From contig NZ_CP035503.1 of assembly GCF_006970865.1 (NCBI RefSeq), positions 447,001-511,000 on the forward strand: a stretch of 64,000 nt of DNA, given 5' to 3'. Below, in pieces: positions 54,816 through 64,000 of the stretch. Within the stretch, counting starts at the first letter, position 1. Each line of letters starts with the position of its first letter. A program made the position numbers and the translations under genes. This DNA is from Rhodoferax sediminis. GTDB lineage: Bacteria > Pseudomonadota > Gammaproteobacteria > Burkholderiales > Burkholderiaceae_C. The notes under the pieces were generated by a model. It saw nothing but the letters and a program-made list of their open reading frames with translations, did not search any database and was not told where the DNA came from.

Positions 54816-56060
54816 ATGAATCAAGCCTTAAGTACTAAATTTGAAGTCACCGACCATGTAAAGAATGCGCTGGCTGTGAGCTTGCGGGGCTGCGAGGAAC
54901 TGATTCCCCAAGACGAGTGGCTGGCCAAGCTGGCGCGCTCGCAGGCTACCGGGGTGCCGCTGCGCATCAAGCTGGGGCTGGACCCGACCGCGCCCGATAT
55001 CCACATCGGCCATACCGTGGTGCTGAACAAGATGCGCCAGTTGCAGGACCTCGGGCACACGGTGATTTTCCTGATTGGCGACTTCACCACCATGATCGGC
55101 GACCCGTCGGGGCGCAACACCACGCGTCCGCCGCTCACGCGCGAGCAGATCGAAGTCAACGCCCAGACTTATTACAAACAGGCCAGCCTGGTGCTGGATC
55201 CGGCCAAGACCGAGATCCGCTACAACAGCGAATGGAGCGATCCGCTGGGTGCGCGCGGCATGATCCAGCTGGCGGCGAAGTACACCGTTGCGCGCATGAT
55301 GGAGCGAGATGACTTCAATAAGCGCTTCAAAGACGGACGATCCATCAGCGTGCACGAATTCTTGTACCCCCTGATGCAGGGTTACGACAGTGTGGCTTTG
55401 AGGTCCGACCTGGAGCTTGGCGGCACCGACCAGAAGTTCAATCTGCTGGTCGGACGCCATCTGCAGCAGGAGTACGGGCAGGAGCCCCAGTGCATTCTGA
55501 CCATGCCGCTGCTTGAAGGCCTGGACGGCGTCGAGAAGATGTCCAAGTCCAAGAACAACTACATCGGCATATCGGAGGACCCCAACACCATGTTCGCCAA
55601 GGTGTTGAGCATTTCCGACGTGCTCATGTGGCGCTGGTACACGTTGCTGAGCTTCAAGAGCGAGGCCGAGATTGCGGCCCTGAAGGCCGAAGTCGAGGCC
55701 GGCCGCAATCCGAAAGACGCCAAGGTGCTGCTGGCCCGGGAAATCACCACGCGGTTCCACAGCGCGCAGGCGGCCGACGCGGCCGAGCAGGACTTCATGA
55801 ACCGCAGCAAGGGCGGCGTGCCCGACGAGATTGCCGAAGTGGCGTTGCCGCTGGGCGCGGGCGGCGCCGCGGTCGGCATCGGGGCCCTGCTCAAGATGGC
55901 CGGACTGGCGGCCTCCAGCGGCGAAGGCAACCGCCTGATCGAGGGCGGCGGCGTGCGCGTGGACTCCAGCGTGGTCAGCGACAAGGGGCTCAAGCTCGGC
56001 GCCGGCACCTATGTGGTGCAGGTCGGCAAGCGCAAGTTCGCGCGCGTGACCCTGGCGTAG
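54816..56060 (+). CDS. tyrS: Tyrosyl-tRNA synthetase
   Basis: 414 residues, class I aminoacyl-tRNA synthetase of the TyrRS-2 (YLM-type) subgroup. HIGH motif as DIHIGHTVV, KMSKS as VEKMSKSKNN, and a C-terminal S4 RNA-binding domain (EGGGVRVDSSVVSDKG). I chose the ATG at 54816 (MNQALSTKFEVT); ATG at 54792 is an alternative. Ends 5 bases from the convergent DMT gene. The shared region 54585-54815 must hold both divergent promoters; I could not pin them. Confidence 0.95.
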   Translation: MNQALSTKFEVTDHVKNALAVSLRGCEELIPQDEWLAKLARSQATGVPLRIKLGLDPTAPDIHIGHTVVLNKMRQLQDLGHTVIFLIGDFTTMIGDPSGRNTTRPPLTREQIEVNAQTYYKQASLVLDPAKTEIRYNSEWSDPLGARGMIQLAAKYTVARMMERDDFNKRFKDGRSISVHEFLYPLMQGYDSVALRSDLELGGTDQKFNLLVGRHLQQEYGQEPQCILTMPLLEGLDGVEKMSKSKNNYIGISEDPNTMFAKVLSISDVLMWRWYTLLSFKSEAEIAALKAEVEAGRNPKDAKVLLAREITTRFHSAQAADAAEQDFMNRSKGGVPDEIAEVALPLGAGGAAVGIGALLKMAGLAASSGEGNRLIEGGGVRVDSSVVSDKGLKLGAGTYVVQVGKRKFARVTLA

Positions 56061-56065
56061 CCAGT

Positions 56066-57010
56066 TCAGGTTCTGGCGCGCGGCGGCCGGCAGACCAGCG
56101 CCACGCCGGCGCAGGTGACGGCAATGCCGATGGCGCTGAGCCAGCTCGGCACCTCGCCGAACATCCGCCATTCCAGCAGCACCGCGACGATCGGGGTCAG
56201 ATAGAACAGGCTGGTGACGCGCGTGGCGTGGCCGTGGCGCATCAGCAGGTGCAGGGCATTCACCGCGAGGATCGAGGCCAGCACCACCAGAAACAGGATG
56301 GAGAACAGCAGCGGCCAGCGCCAGCGCACCACAAAACCCTCGACCGTCCAGGCCAGCGGCGCCAGCACCAGCAGCGACGCGACAAACTGGATCAGGCTGG
56401 CGCTGCGCAGATCCACCGCGCTGCAAAAGGCGCGCTGGTACAGCGTGCCGGCCGTGATCGCCGCCAGCGAAATGCCCACGGCCAGCAGACTGGCCCATGA
56501 CACCGCCTCCACGTTGACCTTGTGCCAGACCACCAGCGCCACCCCTGCCAGCCCCAGCGCCACGCCCAGCCATTGAGGCGGGTTCAGGCGCTGGTGCAGC
56601 ACCCGGTGCGCAAACACGGCGGTGAGCAGCGGCTGGGTCGCCAGGATCAGCGCCACGATGCCAGCCGAGATGCCGAGATACTGCGCGTAGTGGCTGCCGC
56701 CCAGGTTGATCGCGTGCATCAGCAGTCCGGCCACGCAGATGTGGAAGAACTCACGCCGGCTGGCGGGCCACGCGGGGCGCGACAGCGCCAGCCAGGGCAG
56801 CAGGCACACCACGCCCACGAGGTAGCGCAGTGTGAGGAAGGTGAACGGCGCGGCGTACTGGATGCCGATTTTGGTCGCCAGAAAGCCGGAGCCCCAGACG
56901 ATCACGAAATACCAGGCCAGCAGCGTATCGAAGCGTGCGTCCGTGCCGGCGTGGGCGGTCTCGCCAGTGCGCGCGGTGGCGGGGTCGATCGCGGAGGTGG
57001 GGACAGACAT
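56066..57010 (-). CDS. EamA/DMT-family transporter
   Basis: 314 residues, ten membrane helices in two EamA halves (FVIVWGSGFLATKIGIQYAA; GISAGIVALILATQPLL; LFYLTPIVAVLLEW). Inner-membrane exporter of unknown small molecules. The ATG at 57010 is preferred to the in-frame TTG at 57013. Convergent with tyrS and divergent from the CDF transporter. Confidence 0.88.
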   Translation of the reverse strand: MSVPTSAIDPATARTGETAHAGTDARFDTLLAWYFVIVWGSGFLATKIGIQYAAPFTFLTLRYLVGVVCLLPWLALSRPAWPASRREFFHICVAGLLMHAINLGGSHYAQYLGISAGIVALILATQPLLTAVFAHRVLHQRLNPPQWLGVALGLAGVALVVWHKVNVEAVSWASLLAVGISLAAITAGTLYQRAFCSAVDLRSASLIQFVASLLVLAPLAWTVEGFVVRWRWPLLFSILFLVVLASILAVNALHLLMRHGHATRVTSLFYLTPIVAVLLEWRMFGEVPSWLSAIGIAVTCAGVALVCRPPRART

Positions 57011-57118
57011 CAAAAGGGTCGTTGCGGGAAAGCCAACAGGCCCGATTGTGGCGTGGCCGGCAGACGGTGTCAGCGCGTCAGTGACGCAAGCGCTCCCGGG
57101 CTGTGCACAATGGCGCCC

Positions 57119-58054
57119 ATGCCGACCGCCGCCGCCCCACGCTCACTGCCTTCGCCACGCACGCTCCTGTGGGTGTCCGTGGGCGTCGCCGTCATCACCA
57201 TCGTGCTCAAGACGCTGGCCTGGTACGTGACCGATTCCGTGGGGCTGCTATCGGACGCGATGGAGTCATTCGTGAACCTGGCCAGCGCGATTTTTGCGCT
57301 GATGATGGTCACCATCGCCCAGCGCCCGGCCGACCACGACCACCCCTACGGGCACTACAAGGCCGAGTATTTTTCGTCCGGCTTCGAAGGGATCCTGATC
57401 GTCGGCGCCGCGGTCGGCATCATCTGGGCGGCGGCCCACCGCCTGGCCGACCCGCAGCCGCTGCAGCAGCTGGGCTGGGGTCTGGTGCTGGCGGTGCTGA
57501 GCTCGGCGCTCAATGGCGTGCTGGCGTGGGCCATGTTCCGCGCCGCCAGGGAGCACCGCTCGATGGCGCTGGAGGCCGACGCCCGGCACCTGGTCACCGA
57601 TGTCTGGACCTCGGTGGGCGTGGTCGTCGGCATCGGTGCGGTGGCGCTCACGGGCTGGCTCTGGCTCGATGCGGCGGTGGCCATCGGCGTCGCGCTGAAC
57701 ATCGTGCGCGAGGGCGGCCACCTGATCTGGCGCTCCTCGCAGGGCCTGATGGACGAGGCCGTGGAACCCGATGTGCTGGCCGAGATCGAGAAGACGCTGG
57801 CCGGCTTTGCGCACCAGCGCGGGGAGATCAGCATCATCCGCTTCGACCACATCACCACGCGCCGTTCCGGCCAGCGCCGCTTTGTCGACCTGCACATGCA
57901 CATGCCGGCGAGTTGGACGCTGGGCCGCGCCGCCGCCGTGCGCGGCAGCGTCGAGCAGGCGCTGATGAGCGCCGTGCCCGGCCTGCGCGCCACCATCCAG
58001 CTGCTGCCCAGCGACGTGGAAGCGCACTTCGATGACCCCAAGGACCTGATTTGA
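57119..58054 (+). CDS. Cation diffusion facilitator (CDF) transporter
   Basis: 311 residues. Proton-coupled export of Zn, Fe, Cd or Co. Metal-site helices: [18 protein letters not shown] (SDAMES) and [13 protein letters not shown] with HxxxD; the C-terminal cytoplasmic domain ([16 protein letters not shown]) is present. His-rich loop [14 protein letters not shown]. Starts ATG at 57119 or 57110; there is no strong ribosome-binding site. The stop overlaps dtd by four bases (TTGA). Which metal it exports is not determined. Confidence 0.9.
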   Translation: MPTAAAPRSLPSPRTLLWVSVGVAVITIVLKTLAWYVTDSVGLLSDAMESFVNLASAIFALMMVTIAQRPADHDHPYGHYKAEYFSSGFEGILIVGAAVGIIWAAAHRLADPQPLQQLGWGLVLAVLSSALNGVLAWAMFRAAREHRSMALEADARHLVTDVWTSVGVVVGIGAVALTGWLWLDAAVAIGVALNIVREGGHLIWRSSQGLMDEAVEPDVLAEIEKTLAGFAHQRGEISIIRFDHITTRRSGQRRFVDLHMHMPASWTLGRAAAVRGSVEQALMSAVPGLRATIQLLPSDVEAHFDDPKDLI

Positions 58055-58521
58055 TCGCCCTGATCCAGCGCGTGAGCCAGGCCCGCGTCGTGATCGACGG
58101 CCAGACCGTGGGCCAGATCGGCGCCGGGCTGCTGGTGCTGGTCTGCGCCGAGCGCGGCGACGGCCAGGCGCAGGCCGACAAGCTGCTGGACAAGATCCTC
58201 AAGCTGCGCATCTTCGGCGACGACGCCGGCAAGATGAACCGCAGCGTGCAGGACCTCGATGGCCGCGGCAGCGCGGGCGGCCTGCTGCTGGTGAGCCAGT
58301 TCACGCTGGCGGCCGACACCGCCAGCGGGAATCGGCCCGGCTTCAGCAACGCGGCGCCGCCCGACGAGGGCCGCCGCCTGTACGACTATTTGGTGGTCCG
58401 GGCGCGCGCCGCGCACCCCGTGGTGCAGACCGGGCAGTTTGGCGCCGACATGCAGGTGCACCTGGTCAACGACGGGCCGGTGACGATTCCGCTGCGCATC
58501 GCGCCGACCGGCGTGCCCTGA
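58051..58521 (+). CDS. dtd: D-aminoacyl-tRNA deacylase
   Basis: 156 residues. Removes D-amino acids (D-Tyr and others) wrongly attached to tRNA. Conserved [20 protein letters not shown] and the Gly-cisPro-type [11 protein letters not shown] near the end. TTG start inside the four-base overlap with the CDF gene; no in-frame ATG gives the full N-terminus ([13 protein letters not shown]). Confidence 0.95.
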   Translation: MIALIQRVSQARVVIDGQTVGQIGAGLLVLVCAERGDGQAQADKLLDKILKLRIFGDDAGKMNRSVQDLDGRGSAGGLLLVSQFTLAADTASGNRPGFSNAAPPDEGRRLYDYLVVRARAAHPVVQTGQFGADMQVHLVNDGPVTIPLRIAPTGVP

Positions 58522-58561
58522 GTCGCGGTCCCGGCGCACGTGCACCCCGCGGCGCGTGGCG

Positions 58562-59302
58562 TCAGGGGTAATAAAAGAAGATCGCCGTCATGATCAAGCC
58601 GGTTGCCACGATGCCGGCGCGCATCCATGGGGCGGGAATGCGCCGCGCCGCGCGCGCGCCGATATAACCGCCGGCGGTGGCGGCGACCATCATCATCAGC
58701 GCCTGTGGCCACTGCACCACGCCGCCCGCCGCATAGATGATGACGGCGATGGCGGTCAGCAACGCAGAGACTACGTTCTTCAGCCCGTTCATCGCGTTCA
58801 GGCTGGTTTGCCCCAGCAGGCCGAACAGCGCCAGCAGCAGGATGCCCAAGCCGCCATTGAAGTAGCCGCCGTAAGCCGCGACCCCCAGCACACCGGCGGC
58901 GGCCTTCAGCGGCGACGCGGCGTGCCCCGTGGCGAGCCCGCGCAGGCGTGGGCCGAACGCAAACAGGGCGGTGGCCAGCAGCAGCAGCCAGGGCACGACG
59001 CGCCGGAACAGGGTGTCCGGCGTGATCAGCAGCAGCCCCGCGCCCGCCGCGCCGCCCAGCAGCGACAGGACGACCAGCCGGCGCATCGACAGTCCCGGCG
59101 GCGCCTGCGTGTCTTCGCGAAAGCCCCAGGCGCCGGCGACGTAGCCAGGCAGCAGGGCGACCGTGCCGGTCGCATTCGCGACCACCGAAGGAACGCCGGT
59201 AAACACCAGCGCCGGCAGCGTCAGGAAGCTGCCGCCGCCGGCCACGGAATTCAGGGCCCCGGCCACGAAGGCCGCGACCAGCAACAGGGGAATGTCGAAC
59301 AT
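58562..59302 (-). CDS. TauE/SafE-family sulfite exporter-like membrane protein
   Basis: 246 residues, seven or eight helices, duplicated half-motifs (FVAGALNSVAGGGSFLTLPA; GVAAYGGYFNGGLGILLLA). Family members export sulfite or sulfoacetate and other small anions; substrate unknown here. Start ATG at 59302. Between dtd (convergent) and ybeY (same strand, 48 bases). Confidence 0.88.
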   Translation of the reverse strand: MFDIPLLLVAAFVAGALNSVAGGGSFLTLPALVFTGVPSVVANATGTVALLPGYVAGAWGFREDTQAPPGLSMRRLVVLSLLGGAAGAGLLLITPDTLFRRVVPWLLLLATALFAFGPRLRGLATGHAASPLKAAAGVLGVAAYGGYFNGGLGILLLALFGLLGQTSLNAMNGLKNVVSALLTAIAVIIYAAGGVVQWPQALMMMVAATAGGYIGARAARRIPAPWMRAGIVATGLIMTAIFFYYP

Positions 59303-59350
59303 GATTTTTCTTGCAGGGGTACCGGCGCGATGGGCGCGGCGGGGTTTCCG

Positions 59351-59806
59351 TCAGGCGTAGGGGTTGGTAAAACCCAGCCCGGCCAGGATCTCGACCTCGC
59401 GCGCCTCCATGGCGGCCGCGTCCGCCTCGCCGGTCTCGTGGTCCCAGCCCTGTGCATGCAGCGTGCCGTGCACCAGCAGGTGCGCGTAGTGGGCCTGCAG
59501 CGTCTTGCGCTGTTCGCGCGCTTCCTTTGCGACGACCGGCGCGCACAGCACCAGGTCGGCCGTCACGACGGGCGCCTGCGCGTAGTCGAAGGTCAGCACA
59601 TTGGTCGCGTAGTCCTTGTGGCGGTAGTCGCGGTTCAGTGCCTGGCCTTCCTCGGCATCCACGATGCGCACCGTGATCTCGGCATCAAGTGCCAGCGCAT
59701 GGCGGATCCAGCGCGCCACCTGGTGCCGGGGCAGGGCGGCGCGATGCGTGGCGGCGTCGGCAAAGCGGGCGAATTGCAGCGATAGCTGCAGCGTGTTCAA
59801 AGGCAT
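59351..59806 (-). CDS. ybeY: Endoribonuclease YbeY (rRNA maturation)
   Basis: 151 residues. Zinc-dependent endonuclease that trims the 3' end of 16S rRNA and acts in ribosome quality control. The metal motif [15 protein letters not shown] (three His) is diagnostic; upstream [18 protein letters not shown] is the conserved substrate region. Start ATG at 59806. Together with phoH forms the classic phoH-ybeY operon, with a repeat copy in the 59-base gap. Confidence 0.95.
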   Translation of the reverse strand: MPLNTLQLSLQFARFADAATHRAALPRHQVARWIRHALALDAEITVRIVDAEEGQALNRDYRHKDYATNVLTFDYAQAPVVTADLVLCAPVVAKEAREQRKTLQAHYAHLLVHGTLHAQGWDHETGEADAAAMEAREVEILAGLGFTNPYA

Positions 59807-59813
59807 GGTTTAA

Positions 59814-59873
59814 CAGTAAAATCGGCCTGCAGCCCATATGAGGTATCGGCAGGTAGCTATAATTTTCATAGCT
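59814..59873 (-). repeat. 60-bp dispersed repeat, copy 11 (phoH-ybeY gap)
   Basis: On the minus strand: AGCTATGAAAATT, core ATAGC, 20 bases, GGGCTGCAGGCC, then TTTTACTG. AGCTAT/ATAGCT form a small inverted repeat. A good copy and the only one mostly outside a coding sequence; it supplies the last codons and stop of phoH (59866-59868). Confidence 0.92.
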
Positions 59874-60864
59874 GAATCGATTTCTTGCGCGTGCGCGCGG
59901 CGGGCTTGAGTGGCGGCGCGTCCTGGCGGTCCGACTGCCCGCGCGCATCGTAGGCATCCACGATGCGCGCCACCAGCGGGTGCCGCACCACATCGGCACT
60001 GGTGAGCCGCGTGATCGCGATGCCCTTGACGCGCCGGAGCACGCGTTCGGCGTCGATCAGGCCGCTGAGCTGGGTCTTGGGCAGGTCGATCTGGCTCACG
60101 TCGCCGGTCACCACGGCGCGCGCGCCGAAGCCGATGCGCGTCAGGAACATCTTCATCTGCTCGGGCGTGGTGTTCTGCGCCTCGTCCAGGATCACGAAGG
60201 CGTTGTTCAGCGTGCGCCCGCGCATGAAGGCCAGCGGCGCGATCTCCAGCGCATTGCGCTCGAACGCTTTCTGGACCTTGTCGAAGCCCATCAGGTCGTA
60301 CAGCGCGTCGTACAGCGGGCGCAGATACGGGTCGACCTTCTGGTTCAGGTCGCCGGGCAGAAAGCCGAGTTTCTCGCCGGCCTCCACGGCCGGGCGCGTC
60401 AGCACGATGCGTTGCACGGCGCTGCGCTCGAGTGCATCCACCGCCATCGCCACGGCAAGATACGTCTTGCCCGTGCCGGCCGGGCCGATGCCGAAGGTGA
60501 TGTCGTGGCTCGCCATGTTCTCCATATAGACCGACTGGTTCGGCGTGCGCGCGCGCAGGTCGGCGCGCCGCGTGTGCAGCACCAGGCTGCCGTCGCCGGC
60601 CTCGTCCATGGCCGAATCGCCGGCCAGCATCAGCTGCACCTTGTCGAGCGCAATCGGGCGCGCGGCCATCTCGTACAGCGCCTGCAGCATCTCCATGGCG
60701 CGCGTCGCCTTCGCCTTGGGGCCTTCGACCTTGAACTGCTCGTGGCGGTGCGCGATGCTGACCTGCAGCGCCGCCTCGATGGTGCGCAGGTGCTCGTCCA
60801 TTGGTCCGCACAGGTGGCCCAGGCGCGTGTTGTTGGGTGGCGAGAAGGTGTGTCTGAGAATCAA
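59866..60864 (-). CDS. ybeZ: PhoH-family ATPase
   Basis: About 332 residues from a TTG at 60864 (Met-Ile-Leu-Arg-His-Thr-Phe), the start I consider most family-like; the open frame goes back to TTG 60891. Walker A FGIGPAGTGKTYLA and Walker B NAFVILDEAQNTT are clear, with TGDVSQIDLP. An RNA-associated ATPase partner of YbeY in rRNA and stress functions. First gene of phoH-ybeY; divergent from ruvA. Confidence 0.92.
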   Translation of the reverse strand: MILRHTFSPPNNTRLGHLCGPMDEHLRTIEAALQVSIAHRHEQFKVEGPKAKATRAMEMLQALYEMAARPIALDKVQLMLAGDSAMDEAGDGSLVLHTRRADLRARTPNQSVYMENMASHDITFGIGPAGTGKTYLAVAMAVDALERSAVQRIVLTRPAVEAGEKLGFLPGDLNQKVDPYLRPLYDALYDLMGFDKVQKAFERNALEIAPLAFMRGRTLNNAFVILDEAQNTTPEQMKMFLTRIGFGARAVVTGDVSQIDLPKTQLSGLIDAERVLRRVKGIAITRLTSADVVRHPLVARIVDAYDARGQSDRQDAPPLKPAARTRKKSIQL

Positions 60865-60929
60865 GCTGATAATTCCGGTGAACCAGGACAAGGCAAAACC
60901 CCAATGATAGGCAACAAAGCAGGCAACCC

Positions 60930-61502
60930 ATGATCGGCAAGCTCACCGGAACGCTCAGCGACAAGAATCCGCCCGAACTCGTGCTGGACTGCCACGGCGT
61001 CGGCTACGAGGTGAACGTGCCCATGAGCACCTTCTACAACCTGCCCGCCCTGGGCGAAAAAGTCACGCTGCTGACGCACTTCGTGGTGCGCGAGGACGCG
61101 CAAATCCTGTACGGCTTCGGCACGGCGCCGGAGCGCGCTGCCTTTCGCCAGCTCATCAAGATCTCGGGCGTGGGGCCGCGCACCGCGCTCAGCGTGCTCA
61201 GCGGCATGAGCGTGGCCGAACTGGCGCAGGCCGTCACGCGCCAGGAGGCGGGGCGCATCGTCAAGGTGCCCGGCATCGGCAAGAAGACCGCCGAGCGGCT
61301 GCTGCTGGAACTCAAGGGCAAGCTCGGCGCCGACATTGGCGTGCCCGCCAGCGTGGCCAGCGATGCGCAGTCCGACATCCTGCAGGCGCTGGTGGCGCTG
61401 GGCTACAGCGAGCGCGACGCGGCGCTGGCGCTGAAGGCCCTGCCGGCGGATGTAGGCGTCAGTGACGGCATCAAGCTGGCGCTCAAGGCGCTGGCGAAAT
61501 AA
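60930..61502 (+). CDS. ruvA: Holliday junction DNA helicase subunit RuvA
   Basis: 190 residues. Binds the four-way junction and loads RuvB. OB-fold N-terminus ([20 protein letters not shown]), the HhH pair ([39 protein letters not shown]), and the C-terminal domain III that contacts RuvB. Eight bases before ruvB. Confidence 0.97.
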   Translation: MIGKLTGTLSDKNPPELVLDCHGVGYEVNVPMSTFYNLPALGEKVTLLTHFVVREDAQILYGFGTAPERAAFRQLIKISGVGPRTALSVLSGMSVAELAQAVTRQEAGRIVKVPGIGKKTAERLLLELKGKLGADIGVPASVASDAQSDILQALVALGYSERDAALALKALPADVGVSDGIKLALKALAK

Positions 61503-61510
61503 TCCGGCTT

Positions 61511-62569
61511 ATGAGTATCCAGACCGACGACTTCCAGATGCCGCCACCGCAGCGCGTGGTGTCCGCCGCGCCCGCCTCGCCGGGCGAGGAGGCGATCGAG
61601 CGCGCGCTGCGGCCCAAGCTGTTCGACGAGTACGTAGGCCAGGCCAAGGTGCGCGAGCAGCTCGAGATTTTCATTGGCGCGGCGAAGATGCGCGCCGAAG
61701 CGCTGGACCACGTGCTGCTGTTCGGCCCGCCGGGGCTGGGCAAGACCACGCTGAGCCACATCATTGCGCACGAACTCGGCGTGAACCTGCGCCAGACCTC
61801 GGGTCCGGTGCTCGAAAAGCCCAAGGACCTGGCGGCGCTGCTGACCAACCTCGAGAAGAACGACGTGTTGTTCATCGACGAGATTCATCGCCTCTCGCCG
61901 GTGGTCGAGGAGATTCTGTACCCCGCGCTGGAGGACTACCAGATCGACATCATGATCGGCGAAGGGCCGGCCGCACGTTCCATCAAGCTGGACCTGCAGC
62001 CGTTCACGCTGGTCGGCGCGACCACGCGCGCCGGCATGCTGACGAACCCGCTGCGCGACCGCTTCGGCATCGTGTCGCGGCTGGAGTTCTACACGCCGGA
62101 GGAGCTGGCGCGCATCGTGCGGCGCAGTGCCGGCCTGCTGAATGTGGCGACTGACGACGCGGGCGGCTTCGAGATCGCGCGCCGCTCGCGCGGCACGCCG
62201 CGCATTGCGAACCGGCTGCTGCGCCGGGTGCGCGACTACGCCGACGTGAAGGGTACGGGCCACATCACGCTCGACATTGCCAACAAGGCGCTGGCCATGC
62301 TCGACGTGGACCCGCAGGGCTTCGACGTGATGGACCGCAAGCTGCTGGAGGCCGTGATCCACCGCTTCGACGGTGGCCCGGTGGGGCTCGACAACATCGC
62401 GGCCAGCATTGGCGAGGAGCGCGACACCATTGAAGACGTGATCGAGCCCTACCTGATCCAGCAGGGCTACCTGCAGCGCACGCCGCGCGGGCGCATCGCC
62501 ACGCTGGCCGCCTACAAACATCTGGGCGTCACGCCGCCGAGCCGCAGCGACGGCCTGTTTGCCGAGTAA
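61511..62569 (+). CDS. ruvB: Holliday junction DNA helicase subunit RuvB
   Basis: 352 residues. AAA+ motor for branch migration. Walker [15 protein letters not shown], Walker [11 protein letters not shown], sensor 1 [10 protein letters not shown], arginine finger region [14 protein letters not shown] and winged-helix C-terminus ([17 protein letters not shown]). Operon with ruvA, spaced by eight bases. ruvC is not adjacent. Confidence 0.98.
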   Translation: MSIQTDDFQMPPPQRVVSAAPASPGEEAIERALRPKLFDEYVGQAKVREQLEIFIGAAKMRAEALDHVLLFGPPGLGKTTLSHIIAHELGVNLRQTSGPVLEKPKDLAALLTNLEKNDVLFIDEIHRLSPVVEEILYPALEDYQIDIMIGEGPAARSIKLDLQPFTLVGATTRAGMLTNPLRDRFGIVSRLEFYTPEELARIVRRSAGLLNVATDDAGGFEIARRSRGTPRIANRLLRRVRDYADVKGTGHITLDIANKALAMLDVDPQGFDVMDRKLLEAVIHRFDGGPVGLDNIAASIGEERDTIEDVIEPYLIQQGYLQRTPRGRIATLAAYKHLGVTPPSRSDGLFAE

Positions 62570-62589
62570 AGCCCGCGCGGCGGCTCGGG

Positions 62590-63366
62590 TCAGCCGCCGA
62601 ACTTGCCGTGCCGGCCGGCGCCTTGCGCAAAGCGCGCGGCGCCGGCTTCGCCCTCAGAAAACACCATCGGCGTGCCCTGCGCGCCTTCGCGCAACAAGGC
62701 TTCGGCCAGCGACAGATCCCACTGCTCGTAGGCGGAGCGGCGGTCGGCCAGCATGCATTGCTGCGGGAAGGCCGCGATCTGGCGCGCCAGTTCCTGTGCC
62801 GCCGCCAGCGCGCCGCCGTGCGGCGTGATGCGATTCACCAGGCCCATCGCCAGCGCTTCCGGCGCCGGCACCGGGCGGCCGGTCAGGATCAGGTCGAGCG
62901 CGCGGCCCATGCCGACGATGCGCGGCAGCCGCACGGTGCCGCCATCGATCAGCGGCACGCCCCAGCGGCGGCAGAAGACGCCGAAGATCGCGTCCTCATC
63001 GGCCACCCGCATGTCCGCCAGCAGGGCCAATTCCAGGCCGCCGGCGACGGCATGGCCATTCACGGCGGCGATCAGCGGTTTGCGCAAGGCCATGCGCGTC
63101 GGCCCCATCGGGCCACTGCCGCCGCCCTCCAGGTCGAGCTCGTTGCGCAAGGCCGGGTCGGACACCGCGCCCAGATCCGCACCGGCGCAAAAGTGGCCGC
63201 CCGCCCCGGTCAGGATGGCGATGCGCAAGGCATCATCGCCCTGGAAGCGGTCGAACGCCGCGCGCAACGCCGCTGCCATCGGGCCGTTGACGGCATTGCG
63301 CTTGTCCGGCCGGTTCATCGTGATGGTGCAGACGGCCGCGTCCACGCTGAATGAAATGTGGTGCAT
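62590..63366 (-). CDS. Enoyl-CoA hydratase/isomerase family protein
   Basis: 258 residues. Crotonase fold with oxyanion segments FCAGADLGAVSD and NGHAVAGGLELALLAD. Glutamates of the classical hydratase are not both evident (the second site is WGVPLIDGGTVRLPR), so it may be an isomerase or another crotonase member. Start at the ATG at 63366 (MHHISFSVDAAV) after AGGGGAAG. Alone on the minus strand, divergent from the TRAP binding-protein gene; no pathway genes adjoin it. Confidence 0.85.
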   Translation of the reverse strand: MHHISFSVDAAVCTITMNRPDKRNAVNGPMAAALRAAFDRFQGDDALRIAILTGAGGHFCAGADLGAVSDPALRNELDLEGGGSGPMGPTRMALRKPLIAAVNGHAVAGGLELALLADMRVADEDAIFGVFCRRWGVPLIDGGTVRLPRIVGMGRALDLILTGRPVPAPEALAMGLVNRITPHGGALAAAQELARQIAAFPQQCMLADRRSAYEQWDLSLAEALLREGAQGTPMVFSEGEAGAARFAQGAGRHGKFGG

Positions 63367-63565
63367 GACTTCCCCTTTTCTGCATTGAGCCTTGTGACCA
63401 CCCGATGAAAGCTGGCACGGGGCAGCGGCAGTGTCGCACGCATGCAGGGGATTGGGTAGCAAGTTCCCGGGGCCGCCGAATGATCGTCTGCTAACATATG
63501 ATTCGCTCGCGTCCGGCTGGTTCTGTGCCTGCATCGTGTGCAAATTAACCCGCAAAGGAACAAGG

Positions 63566-64000
63566 ATGAACTCAATATCACGCACCGTGGCCGCACTGGC
63601 CTGCGTGTTCGGGATGGCATGGAGCGGGGCCGCTGCGGCCGCCCCCGTGCAGGTGAACATCGGCATCGTCACCGCCCCGGCGTTCGTGCACACGCTGTCG
63701 GCGGAAAAGTTCAAGGAAGCGCTCGACAAGGCCTTGCCCGGCGAGTACGACGTGGTCATCCACAATTCCGGTGCGCTGGGCAGCGAGACCCAGGTGCTGC
63801 AGCAACTGCAGCTGGGCACCGTGCAGATGTGCGTGTGCACCACCGGCCCGGTCGAGGCCTTTGTGCCCGAGATCAAGGCCATCGAGATGCCGTTCCTGTT
63901 CAGCTCGTACGAGCAGACCGACAAGGTGCTGGATGGCCCCATCGGCCAGGATCTGCTCAAGCGCTTTGGCAAGGCCGGCCTCGTCGGCATGCACTTCGAG
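63566..64000 (+). CDS. dctP: TRAP-type C4-dicarboxylate-like solute-binding protein (3' partial)
   Basis: First 145 residues only; the gene runs off the right edge. ATG at 63566 with AAAGGAACAAGG upstream. N-terminal signal peptide (basic start, hydrophobic TVAALACVFGMAWSGAAAA, cut near AAA-APVQV). The mature part VNIGIVTAPAFVHTLSAEKF and ALGSETQVLQQLQLGTVQMC match DctP-type periplasmic binding proteins. TRAP membrane subunits would be expected downstream, outside the window. Ligand unknown. Confidence 0.88.
   Translation, partial: MNSISRTVAALACVFGMAWSGAAAAAPVQVNIGIVTAPAFVHTLSAEKFKEALDKALPGEYDVVIHNSGALGSETQVLQQLQLGTVQMCVCTTGPVEAFVPEIKAIEMPFLFSSYEQTDKVLDGPIGQDLLKRFGKAGLVGMHFE

Noticed and set aside
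63409..63432. Sigma-54 promoter candidate (TGGCACGGGGCAGC) before the TRAP gene
   Set aside because: The -24 part is good but the -12 TTGC element is missing at the required distance.

Overview
The window is high-GC DNA from a betaproteobacterium of the order Burkholderiales, most likely a Comamonadaceae relative (Polaromonas, Variovorax, Rhodoferax or Acidovorax type). I infer this from gene content and order: a SAH riboswitch-ahcY-tlyA-metF block, a PaaR-type palindrome before paaABCDE, rplM-rpsI-erpA, phoH-ybeY, ruvAB, a double-length UvrA, and many genes without an intergenic gap. No rRNA, tRNA, CRISPR array or intact insertion sequence was seen.

Layout. 1-11352 (+): leucine/isovalerate-type catabolism (acyl-CoA synthetase, biotin carboxylase beta and alpha subunits, acyl-CoA dehydrogenase, enoyl-CoA hydratase, HMG-CoA lyase) with passengers (DUF4126 membrane protein, GhrA-like reductase, YbaK-like deacylase, DUF1289, HCCA isomerase). 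11390-15917: a CNB-CBS-DUF294 protein and a DnaQ-like exonuclease, convergent with actP and its DUF485 partner. 16280-18022: an MHS-family transporter with a large extracytoplasmic loop, then a terminator. 18118-25587: a small unknown protein, a 1936-residue tandem UvrA and a histone-deacetylase-like amidohydrolase. 25597-30868 (-): a laterally acquired, partly decayed defence-type island (PLD-SNF2 helicase with a scrambled tail, a gene remnant, a SIR2 protein, a DUF1016 nuclease). 30928-34552 (-): PHB-depolymerase-like esterase, HAD phosphatase, prfC. 34674-37218: divergent cadA/cadR metal resistance around a MerR-type promoter. 37304-42449 (+): TspO, then SAH riboswitch, ahcY, tlyA, metF and metY (methyl cycle and methionine). 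42474-47384 (-): DMT transporter and paaABCDE with its operator. 47461-47727: decayed DUF2235 gene. 47729-54584: rlmJ, rplM-rpsI, erpA, an MdtD-like transporter, anmK and an M23 peptidase. 54816-64000: tyrS, DMT transporter, CDF transporter, dtd, TauE, ybeY, phoH, ruvAB, an enoyl-CoA hydratase, and the start of a TRAP solute-binding protein.

The most striking feature crosses these regions. It is a dispersed 60-bp repeat family, with about eleven to twelve copies here, showing a fixed internal layout (TAGC-like core, 20 variable bases, GGGCT). Nearly all copies lie inside or at the ends of protein-coding genes, in either orientation, without breaking the frame. In rlmJ a copy encodes about 20 extra residues; elsewhere copies supply an N-terminus (DUF1289) or a stop codon (uvrA, phoH). 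Together with the eroded SIR2/helicase island and the DUF2235 relic, this is the part of the window most worth following up.
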